From Paramacrobiotus richtersi (Eukaryota > Tardigrada > Eutardigrada > Parachela > Macrobiotidae): a DNA stretch of 22,999 bases. Numbering within the stretch: the first letter of the stretch is position 1; the number at the start of each line of letters is the position of its first letter. The stretch spans positions 1-22,999 of the forward strand of contig JAQGAU010000876.1 in assembly GCA_034698045.1 (NCBI GenBank), given 5' to 3'. Shown piece by piece: positions 1 through 9,180 of the stretch. The notes beneath the pieces were generated by a model, which did not search any database, was not told where the DNA came from, and saw nothing but the letters and a program-made list of their open reading frames with translations. Made by a program: the position numbers and the translations under genes.

Positions 1-199
1 TGCTAAGCCCAAAAGAACGGAACACTGGAAAGCCGAGTCTCAAAAGTAAGCTCAAAAGTACTGCGACTAGAAGAACAAAACCGAGAAGCAGTGGCCAGTA
101 ACCCAAGCCTGGCGACGCGAAGCGTCGCTGTGGCTTGTAACGGTAATAGTTACTATGGTTATTTCGAGAGAAGAGTGTTGATAATCGGATGTTTTTAAG
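1..199 (+). other. Intron or upstream sequence of rGC copy A
   Basis: This stretch ends in an AG acceptor (198-199) that opens the first recognisable exon of copy A. In copies B and C the preceding exon (encoding the C-Q-R-G-S-V-E-D segment) lies only 53-63 nt upstream, yet nothing like it can be read here. Either this intron is longer than in the sister copies or copy A has lost its 5' part. The window edge prevents a decision. Confidence 0.5.
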
Positions 200-1800
200 G
201 GACTGACTGCTCTGCACAAATCATCGCTTAGAAGACATGGCAATCTAAAATCCACCAAGTGCCTCCTGGATAGCCGGATGGTGATTAAGTTGACCGACTA
301 TTGCCACGAAGATATCAGCCGTTCTTTGAGTGTCTCCGGAATCGCCCCTCTAATGACCCATAAACCTCGGTCATATTTTACCCCACATTGTTGGATGGCA
401 CCCGAAGTACTGCGTGGTAATCCGGCTACCAGAGAAAGCGACATTTTCGCTTTTGCCCTGATTTCCCATCAGATTATTGTGCACTGTACGGTCTATGGTT
501 CTGAATGTGGAGGACTGGACAAGGCAACGCCCGAAGGTAAGCTTTCCAGGAACTTCATACGGAACCAGTTTGATTTATTGTTTGATGATCGCTTCCAGCA
601 ACCATGGAGGCAGTACTAGCAGGTTCCACGTCACCATTTCGGCCACAGTTTCCAGATAAGCTAGGCACTAAAACACTAGCCCAACTGATACCATTGCTGC
701 AGTTGTGCTGGTCTGAAGAGCTAACGCAGAGGCCGCATATCGTGGAAGTTGCAGCGAAATTTACGACGGCAACCATCGGCGAAGGCCTGGAAGGATCATT
801 TTTGGATCGTGTACTGCAGTGGCTTGACAAGCATAACCAGATCTTGGAACAACAGGTTGCCGAAAGGACCGCTTTGCTTCTCAATGAGCAACGCAAAGCG
901 GATGACCTTTTGTGTCAAATGTTGCCCCAGTAGGTCTTCTGTTCCAAGGTGGTGTTTAAAAGCGTTATTTGCTTTAAAATACTTTCACAACAGGAGTGTT
1001 GTCAAACAGCTTCGAACGGGGCAAGCAGCGGGAGTTGAATATATCGAAGTAGTCAGCATCCTTTTCAGCGATATAAGCGGCTTCAACGAATTTGTGGCCA
1101 CAGTTTCCCCGCATGCGATTTTATCCTTTCTTCATGAGGTGTACTCTGTGTTTGATCGCGTGTCAACGGGATTATCAGTGTACAAACTGGAAACCATTGG
1201 AAGCAACTACGTGGTAAGCATATAAACATAACTGTTTAGATAGCTCTTCTAAATGGTGACCTTTTCAGGCGGTGAGCGGATTACTCGAATCCATTGGTCA
1301 ACGTCATGCAGACCAGATATGCCGTTTAGCAACATTGCTGTTGTGCGCTTTCGAAAGTGTCAAACAAGATAAACCAATGGATCTTATGATAGGCGTTCAC
1401 AGTGGACCGGTGGCGGCAGGTGTAATTGGGTTGAAAAGGCCGCGATACTGTCTGTAAGAGTTTCTTCATTGCAATAACCTAGTACTACAGTCTACAGTCT
1501 TCCGTTACTTGAACTGCAGATTCGGAGATTCCATGAACACCGCTTCCCGTTTACAGACAACCTGCCAATCGTCTCAAATACATGTCAGTCCAGCAACGGT
1601 GTCTTTTGCACAGCAGTTCGGATATGAGTTTGTAATCCGCGGAAAGGTTCACCTCAAGGTCAGTACCTTTTATTATACAAAGGAGACGAGTAACGGATGT
1701 CAAGTTCGGATGCTGCTGAAATACATTATGCAGAAACAGTGTTGTTTTTCAGGGAAAAGGATACATTACCACATACCACCTTTTTCGTAACCAAGACTGA
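200..1800 (+). CDS. Receptor guanylyl cyclase copy A, 3' part (kinase-homology C-lobe, coiled coil, cyclase)
   Basis: Six exons join in frame: 200-536, 599-929, 994-1213, 1269-1453, 1520-1658 and 1753-1800 (TGA), giving 419 residues. The introns are 62, 64, 55, 66 and 94 nt, all GT-AG. Exon 1 carries the pseudokinase HGNLKS loop (HRD in active kinases), TDYC in place of DFG, and WMAPE. Exon 2 carries the C-lobe end and the amphipathic signalling helix ending QMLP. The last four exons form the class III cyclase domain: LFSDISGF (first metal Asp), ETIGSNY (serine where the second metal Asp should be), PRYCLFGD and NTASR. The last residues, from GKGYITTYH on, match the C-terminal strand of the family. 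Exon lengths are identical to those of copy B, so A and B are recent duplicates. The 5' two thirds, with ectodomain and membrane helix, are not in the window, so whether the gene is whole cannot be told. What is visible is open and well spliced. Confidence 0.88.
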
Positions 1801-2207
1801 TGATGCGTCTGCCGTGGGCGGGTTTAGCCGGAAATGAGACTGCAAGATCTGTATATGAATAACATATGCCTCTTGTTTTAAAGTTTGAATGACTACGTTT
1901 AAAAGCGGCCGTTTGTACTTAAGGCAAGTTTCTGCGTATTGTGATAAGTATTGGTGAAACCACAGCATCCGCGCACCTGTATACTTTGCACTAGCCGCGC
2001 TTATGATTTATAATAGCCAGAACATCAATTTACAATGTCCAGAAATCCGTTTGTGCGCGCAACGTCCGGTTGTTGCGTAATAGCGGTAAAAAGTTTATAC
2101 ACGTTTTCGTCTGAAATAACTCAGCGTTTCATCCAAAGTTCTTGCAAGTTTCATGATAAATGCACATATATATGATGATCGTTCTGAACCAATCTTAGCC
2201 CAGAAGT
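1801..2207. other. 3' flank of copy A, no gene seen
   Basis: The first 50 or so bases after the stop still resemble the 3' flank of copy B (after 9180), which supports a recent segmental duplication. Beyond that I see no coding signal. The first AATAAA downstream of the stop (2226-2231) lies inside the next hairpin feature. Confidence 0.4.
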
Positions 2208-2272
2208 ATGTTTCTGAAATTTTAAAATAAATTTCAAACATTTTAAAATTCATTTTAAAATTTCAGAAACAT
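2208..2272. repeat. Perfect 21-bp inverted repeat (AT-rich hairpin)
   Basis: The left arm 2208-2228 and right arm 2252-2272 are exact reverse complements. The arms begin ATGTTTCTGAAATTTT and are separated by a 23-nt AT-rich spacer. The arms are perfectly paired while the flanks stop matching at once. An AATAAA (2226-2231) overlaps the left arm end and spacer, so the hairpin could fall in the 3' UTR of copy A. It could equally be a tiny foldback element. No target-site duplication is evident. Confidence 0.85.
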
Positions 2273-2429
2273 TCTAGTTCCAGCCAACAGGCAAGCTCGA
2301 TAATTTCTCTGCTAATTGGGAAGGTTGAAACGTCACGACAGTTTTTCATCAAGCGTAAAATCTTGCGTGAATAATGCAAGAACCACAGCCCAACCGTTTG
2401 ACTTGCGGCCTGAAATACAGTATGAATAT

Positions 2430-2890
2430 GGGCAGGCTGGAATCTCCACCACCTACCATAGTCCTAGTGCGCTTGTCGCAAGTTTTGCAGTCTTACGGCA
2501 AAGACCAAAGACCTGTTCGCGTGCTCATTGTGGTATTAACACCATAGGAAAATGTTCAAAAAGGCAGTTGCTCGGCAAGAACTGTATTCGTACTCCCACC
2601 GGACCGACCGAAGCGCGTGCTTCATTAGAAAATACGTTTCCTTATCGTGCTTTGACATTATATCGACATTTTCGGGACAATATATTACAAGGACGGCATC
2701 CGATACCCGATACCCTTAAAGCCATGTGTGCAAGATCGGGTATTTTCGTCAGATTATCTCGCCTCTCACCGTCTCATGCACTACTGAGCGTGCGTTCTTT
2801 ACAACCCATTTAGACATTTGCCGCCTACAGAGCACTTACGCTCAGAAAAATCTCTTCTGCCTCTATGTGAACAGTAATTTGGGTATCTTT
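2430..2890 (+). repeat. Diverged direct duplication, copy 1
   Basis: This segment aligns by eye to 3385-3835 at roughly 55-65% identity. Anchors are GATTATCTCGC (here and near 3690), TTGACATTAT, AGTCTT-CGGCAAAG and the end TCTGC..TGTG..AAC.GTAATTT. The second copy ends just before the start codon of rGC copy B, so this may be a relic of the 5' flank of another, lost rGC copy. A 165-codon frame (2316-2813) crosses it. Within the best-aligned part, gaps relative to copy 2 are multiples of three. No recognisable domain is encoded. Confidence 0.5.
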
Positions 2891-3177
2891 GAATCAACAG
2901 ATCATGCACGAAAGAGCGCAGCACCGAAAGTGTTGGCCTATTGGTTCATCAAAATGACATCCTACATATTAATACCTTGTTCCTATTCGCACTGGTATAA
3001 GCTCGGTTCCGCTATGAAAGTGTTACTTAGATTTTGTCATACAGTGGATAATCAAGTAATTGCGTAAAAGGTTTATCCTGCTTCTTTTAACGGAAGTGGA
3101 ATACAGTTCAGATCAAGCTAAAGTGAAGAAATCCCTGATTAATTAAGGCCTAGCGAACCCAGTTCAGGATGTTTTCA

Positions 3178-3367
3178 TCAGTGATGCTGCCGATGTAGTT
3201 TTTCACATTTATACAAGTCTATCGCATTGCGACCATCGAAACACGTTCTCTGGGCGCACCCGTCGCAACATAACCCGTCCAACCCAGTTAAACAGTATCC
3301 GCATGCACTCGCGTTCAAACAACGCGTTGCGCATAGAATATCCACCTCATTTCCGCAATTATGATTT
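3178..3367 (-). CDS. Candidate terminal exon of a cysteine-rich secreted protein
   Basis: On the minus strand an acceptor (…ACATACAG, AG at 3369-3368) is followed by an open frame from 3367 down to a TGA at 3178-3180. It encodes 62 residues with ten cysteines spaced C-x7-C-x3-C-x5-C-x2-C-x7-CC-x2-C-x4-C-x11-C. An even, dense cysteine set is typical of disulphide-stabilised extracellular proteins. I could not find a signal-peptide exon upstream (3400-3850). The plus strand nearby also shows a cysteine-rich frame (3303-3668), so one of the two may be chance. The family is not recognised. Confidence 0.25.
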
Positions 3368-3384
3368 CTGTATGTGCTGTAATT

Positions 3385-3835
3385 GTGGCTCCTGTGCCAT
3401 GAGAATCGCAAAAACACCCCACCCTACAATTCGCTCACAATATGTTGGAATACTTCCGAGTCTTCCGACAAAGGTCAAGTGCTTATGCAACTTTGAGAAA
3501 TGTGCGAAAGAGCAGTTTCTCTGTGAATATGGCACTCTAGCTGGAGCAACCTGCGCTCGTGCAGCTCTAGTAACATGTTGGCTCAATCCCGCCTTGACAT
3601 TATTATATCGATGCTGTCGAGACGTTCTAGTGCACAAACAGACTCCTTTATCCATGATGGACATTTAACCAAGATCTTTGTCTTCGTTGGATTATCTCGC
3701 TCACGCACACTGACACGTGGGAACTTGACAATTCATCCCGCCCCATTTGGGATATTGACGCAACCAGGAACACTCACATTGACAATTTTCGTTTCTCTGC
3801 TTCAGTCTGTGTTAACGGTAATTTTAATAGCATAT
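3385..3835 (+). repeat. Diverged direct duplication, copy 2 (5' flank of rGC copy B)
   Basis: This is the partner of 2430-2890, offset by about 950 bp in the same orientation. It runs up to the region just before the start codon of copy B and so probably includes its promoter and 5' UTR. A plus-strand frame (3303-3668) with clustered cysteines (C-M-C-C-N-C-G-S-C, then K-C-A-K-E-Q) overlaps it. Its best-aligned part resembles the copy 1 frame (both have A-L-T-L..Y-R..R-D). After the stop codon the two copies fall out of frame with each other. Confidence 0.5.
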
Positions 3836-3856
3836 ATGTACATTAGCAGATGAGGA

Positions 3857-6800
3857 ATGTCGACAACCGCCGGAACAAGCATAGCATTAATTTTATTGGT
3901 AATTTATGGCTCTTCGGTTGTTTACTCCATGAAGCTCAATATCATTACGCTGACCAACGTGAACGCCAGCGGACTGGCAACGGAACCGATAATGTCGACC
4001 TTTCATGTCGCCATTCGTCACAATGCACAACGCTATCCGGAACTGTACCGAAACTATTCCGTAACGGATTTGTACTGGCCGGGTGATATGGTCATTTGCC
4101 GTCCAGCCAGTAATGAATGGGTACCGCTCAAAATGGCGGAATGGTACAGTCAAGGAGTGTTTGAGCAAGGCGGCGCTACGATTGTACTGACATCAGGTAA
4201 AACTGACTTCTATGCAACGGGCTTAACTAATGCTGAAAGCTTTAGCATGCTACGTAATATGCATTGGCCAGACCCACCTGCGAGCCCCAGCTTGCACATT
4301 TACATACGAAAACCTTGATAATACTTCTTTTGTTTCGTCAGTGTGTGGCCCAGCATTTCCGGTCATTGGAGATTACCTCCGAGGTAAACAGTGGTGTTTG
4401 AATTCAACCGTCATGAACACAAAGTTTTTCACGTACTTCAAAAGAAAAGTAGTGAGAATTTCGGCAATATAAGTGATATTAATACAGTCTCACCGCTAAC
4501 TGCTTGATCTCACTGGCTACCTAGTGAACCAACGAGTAAAAAACAGAAAGAAATACTACGTTTTACGTGGTCGTTTTGCATGCATACTACAGTATAAACG
4601 AACATAACCCAAAAAATTGTGAAGCATCAGCGATTTCTGGTATTACAGAGCTCGACATCACGGCTCTGCAATGGTAAGTGTGGCATGATGATTGATAGTT
4701 ATGGAAATCGGCTACGCGCGGGATCTCCCGTGCTGGTAAAAAGACTACAACACTCCTACGCGCGAGACCTACGGTTTAGCTTCTGAATTAAGCCGACCAA
4801 TAAGTCGGCTTCCTGCTTCAGTTTCTTATTTTGCATTTCTCGTTTAGCTTCTTGGTTTAATTACATTCTCAGTTTATTCGTCTTGATTTCTTCCTAGCTT
4901 TGCTTTTTGGTTTATCTGCTTTGTTTTTTTCCTTCTTAGTTTCTCAGTCTTACAAGGTCTCTCGCGCGAGACTGCTTCACTATGCGCGAGAGATCCCGCG
5001 CGTAGAACTGGCAATATTTATTCAAACATTGCATTCCCGACAAAACAGTGCGTCCGGCGTACCGGATAGAGCGGATCGTTACCCCACTACCGTAGTTTTG
5101 TCGACGGCTGCGTACACGGTCTTCGGCCAAGCCGTCGGGGATCTTGTACATTTATTCAACTGGCACTACGTTGTGGTCCTTAGAGACCAGTTTAAGAAGG
5201 CCAATGCATCGACTGCAGCTGGGCGCAGTTTAACCCAGTGTGTGGGCGTAATGCAACATCTGGTAAAGAGGACCGATACACAGCACGAAGTCGTCGAGTT
5301 CGATTCAACCGATGGAGGATCGTTTCATGAAGCGTTGAAGACCGCTGTTCTTTACAGCCGAAGTAAGAGAGCTTTTGTTACTACTATTAATTTCGTCTTG
5401 TTGAGCACTGCGTCGCCGTTTTCGGCGAGCGAAAGGTTTTCCTAGTGTTTTACTTTTACGTCTGAACTTGGCTAGTCATAATTCACGCGTTCACTATTCA
5501 TTGAAAAGAGCTCAGAATACCTAGCGGCCTTTCGGGTTTTATCACTCAATTGACTGCTTTTCTAGTTATTGTTTGCTGCACCTTATTCCGCCCAATGAGA
5601 GAGTTGCTGGTAGGATTTCAGTGGGTCGCACTTGACGGACATATCAACGTGCCAAAGCCAAAAGGTTTTTCTGTGTAGGCAGCCGCTCATGATTTGAATA
5701 TGACAAACGGAGACCATGTAAGATGCGATTAATCCGCGATCGATGCTGTCATATGCAAGCCCAAATGTTCTCATAGATATATCTGTATTTGTACATGGGA
5801 GAAATACCTGGTGAACTACCACTGGGTAGGTGGAAACAGAATGACACTCTTGACCAGGTGAGATTGCACACTTCCCGACACATAATTATTAATCAGCCAA
5901 ATAAAGATTTTTCTATTATTATAACGAGTTGAAGCTGTATTACGAATTGTTTGAAGAAAGTCGTTGAAGCGCTGGACAATATCCTTGTATTTCGGACACC
6001 GGAGACTGACTGGTCAAGTTTTATGACCCGTTCCGAAGAGATCAACCGCTACAGAGAGGCAAAGTTTGGAACACCCTACAATCCCATGCAGTTGGTATAC
6101 AGTAATAACAGTATTACTACATGCAAGTTGATTACGTTCTCGATGTGCGAAATGGGCTGTTTGCAGTATAATGACTTCTTGGTTTCCTGCACCAGTGCTG
6201 CTGAATTAATGTCCCAAGTAAGGTATACGTCTATGTTGGGCTTATACTAGTGTCCATAAGAAACCATAATCCGATAATCGAACAGTAATGCTGGTGATTA
6301 CTTAACAGGTGCTTGACGAAATACGGCTTGAGGAAGGTTACAGCAATACGACGAGCGATACGATTCGCATAGGGTCAAAACGTATAACCGAGAAAATATC
6401 GGGCAAATCCCACAATCTGACGTTCGAAAGTATTCCCGTTACAAGCAGCGGAGAACGATTTCCAGCCGTGATTGTGCAGCAGTACGACCGCTTAAAAGAC
6501 AAATTTTTAGTACGACTGCAAGTTACCGCTTATCTGACCCTAATCCCGGTAACTGTACTGTTGCTGTTTTCTGCAGAACATCTATTCGTACAACGTTGTT
6601 ACAACAACATTCGACTTGACCGATCTACAAAGACCAATCTGGTGGAAACAGGGATCGGTTCCTCTCGATCGAGTGTTGTGTAGTAACTGCAGCACTTCTC
6701 CAGTGCTATTAATCTCAGTTTCCGTCACAGTTACGGCAGTAATCCTCGCGGTTGCGGCAGTTGCTGGAATTCTGGTGTAATATGCAATCTCCTGTAAGCA

Positions 6801-9180
6801 GCCTGTAGCCGGCAGTATACCCCGAACTTGTTTAGGCGACAACAAAAACAAGAACAATATCGTCGCACATGGTGGAGGGTGTCCGAAGCAGATTATGAAC
6901 CATTTCTACTGACGGCTGCCGTGGCGGGAGATTTACTAGAAGAACCCGATTCGCATACAGAAACAAAGACATCGGAAGGCGGAACAGAGTCCACTAGCCC
7001 AGTTTTCCATGGACAGTTCGTTAAACTGCGAGGACATCCTGCGTGGAGGCAGTATCTGTATTGGCCGTCAGACGGTCGGCCGAACGTTATCAGCAACTTC
7101 CTGGGAGTGATCTCCACCGTAAGCTGCCTGACAGGGCTACATAAGCGCCGTAATGAATGCCGAAAACCTTGAGTCTTACATCAGAATCTTGCTTCCGAAT
7201 CACTTGGAACCTGCTTATATTGAAACTGCTGCCTGCATCATAGCGTTGAGCCTTAAGAGATGTCTTGTCCAGTGCTTCGAAATGAGTCAGTATCGTAACT
7301 CGCGCAATCCAGAACTTAGAAACCTTATTCTGTAGATGAATAAGCTGTTCTCCCCAAATCTCAACAAGTTTCTGGGGATCTGCATCTCCACCAAAAGACC
7401 ATCTACGTTTTACGCTGTTTGTCAGCGGGGCTCAGTTGAAGACATGATCACCCAGCGAAGTCCGGATTGGTCTTTAAAACTATTTTTGGTTCGTGACATA
7501 ATCCAGGTAAGATTGTACCGGTTACACCTCCTTTGGTTTATTCCGGTGGAAAGCTTGTACCTTTCGAAGGGACTGAGTGCTCTGCACAAGTCGTCCCTGA
7601 GAAGACATGGCAATCTTAAATCCACGAAGTGCCTACTGGACAGTCGCATGGTGATTAAGCTGACCGACTATTGCCACGAAGACATCAGCAGTTCGTTGAG
7701 TGTTAACAGCATTGCACCTCTTGTGGCGCATAAGCCTCGACCTTACTTTGCTCCGCATTGTTGGATGGCCCCTGAAGTGTTGCGCGGTAATCCAGCTATC
7801 CGGGAAAGTGATATTTTTGCTTTTGCCCTTGTTTCCCATCAGATTATTATGCACTGTAAAGTCTATGGTTCCATCTACGAAGGAGTGGATTCGGTTAAAT
7901 CCGAAGGTTAACTCGCGAATAGTTTCAAAAAGAACCAGTGTGGTCTGTTCTAATGTACGCTGTCCCATTTTAGCAATCATGGAGGCAGTACTGGCAGGAT
8001 CTAAGCCACTCTTCCGGCCACAATTTCCCGATAAGCCAAGCAATAAAACACTGGCCCAGCTAATACCCTTGCTGCAGTCCTGCTGGGCTGAGGAACCGAT
8101 GCAACGCCCGCATGTTGTGGAAGTAGTAACGAAATTTAGGACAGTCACCAGCGGAGAAGGCCTGGAAGGATCATTCTTGGATCGTATAATGCAATGGCTT
8201 GATAAACATAACCAGATTTTGGAACGCGATGTTGCCGAAAGGACCGCTTTGCTCTTGAATGAGCAACGCAAAGCGGATGAGCTTTTGTGTCAAATGTTGC
8301 CTCAGTAGGTCGTCGATGTTTCGTCCACTTTCTGCTTGCGACAATGCTTAACATGACTTTTGTCTTAAACAGGAATGTTGTTAAACAGCTGCGAGCTGGT
8401 CAAGCAGTGGGCGTTGAGTACGTTGAAGTGGTCAGCATCTTATTCAGCGATATCAGCGGCTTCAACGAATTCGTGGCCACAGCTGCTCCCCATGCGATCT
8501 TAGCCTTTCTTCATGAGGTGTACTCTGTGTTCGATCGCGTCTCAACGGGATTATCGGTGTACAAACTAGAAACCATTGGAAGCAGCTACGTGGTCAGCAT
8601 TTTATGTAAATCACTTCTAAACAATTATATAACTGATAACTTCGCCAGGCGACCAGCGGTCTACTGGAATCCATCGGCCAACGTCATGCGGACCAAATCT
8701 GCCGTTTAGCAACTTTACTTCTACGCGCTTTCGAAAGCGTTAGACGAGATGAGCAAATGGATCTGCTGATTGGCGTTCACAGTGGTCCTGTGGCTGCAGG
8801 TGTAATTGGGCTAAAAAGGCCGCGATACTGCTTGTAAGACTTCCCATACAAGATAAATTGCGTACCGCACTTAATAGTCTTCTGTTACTTGAACTACAGG
8901 TTCGGAGATTCTATGAACACCGCTTCGCGTTTGCAAACAACCTGCCAACCCTCTCAGATACATGTTAGCCATGCCACGGTGCTTATTGCACAGCAATTTG
9001 GTTATGAGTTCGAGAACCGGGGCGAGGTTCACCTCAAGGTGGTTAGTTGCGGATATAAAATAATTAGTCAAATAATGATACTGTAAGTCACAGTGTTGTT
9101 TGCTGTTGAGGTGAATTACTTGCGGTTTCCAGGGTAAAGGAAACGTTACCACATACCACCTTATTCTCGATCAAGAATAA
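3857..9180 (+). CDS. Receptor guanylyl cyclase copy B, complete 19-exon gene (natriuretic-peptide-receptor type)
   Basis: This is a single-pass receptor predicted to sense an extracellular ligand and signal through a cytoplasmic cyclase domain. The 19 exons are 3857-4196, 4342-4383, 4649-4673, 5049-5362, 5566-5609, 5679-5717, 5777-5857, 5957-6094, 6167-6217, 6309-6509, 6577-6776, 6836-7118, 7336-7506, 7570-7906, 7974-8304, 8373-8592, 8649-8833, 8900-9038 and 9133-9180. They total 3189 nt, 1062 aa, in frame. Residues 1-24 are a signal peptide, about 25-460 an ANF-receptor-like ectodomain ([18 protein letters not shown]), and about 467-492 a membrane helix. The kinase-homology domain follows, with HGN at 656-658 and no recognisable VAVK lysine. 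The signalling helix is about 824-862 and the cyclase about 863-1062. D892, E932, C1000, N1007 and R1011 match canonical catalytic and guanine-binding residues, but the second metal Asp is S936. Oddities: intron 16 has a weak donor (GTCAGC; copy A has GTAAGC). Intron 13 (63 nt) is stop-free and in frame. Exon 8 is four codons shorter than in copy C. An out-of-frame ATG lies at 3850. Confidence 0.9.
4712..5005. mobile_element. MITE-like element in intron 3 of rGC copy B
   Basis: The ends are perfect 16-bp inverted repeats: CTACGCGCGGGATCTC at 4712-4727, and its reverse complement at 4990-5005. If the TA dinucleotides at 4713-4714 and 5003-5004 are the target duplication, the element is a 288-bp Tc1/mariner-style MITE with 13-bp termini. 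A second, inner inverted pair (CGCGCGAGACCT at 4759-4770 against AGGTCTCTCGCGCG near 4956) includes the 12-bp palindrome TCTCGCGCGAGA. The interior is T-rich and I see no transposase. Intron 3 is 375 nt here but 62 nt in copy C. Removing the element leaves about 80 nt, so insertion explains the size difference. Confidence 0.7.

Noticed and set aside
2316-2813. 165-codon plus-strand open frame as a gene
   Set aside because: There is no domain, no signal peptide and no convincing codon bias. It is treated only as part of the diverged duplication.
3303-3668. Plus-strand cysteine-rich frame of 121 codons
   Set aside because: It is possible, but it overlaps the minus-strand candidate and the 5' flank of copy B. 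Without a start or signal peptide I list it only under the duplication.
7119-7335. An extra exon in the 217-nt intron 12 of copy B (open frame 7153-7335)
   Set aside because: Copy C joins the flanking exons directly across a 59-nt intron with matching protein sequence. The frame ends in a stop formed by the acceptor TAG.
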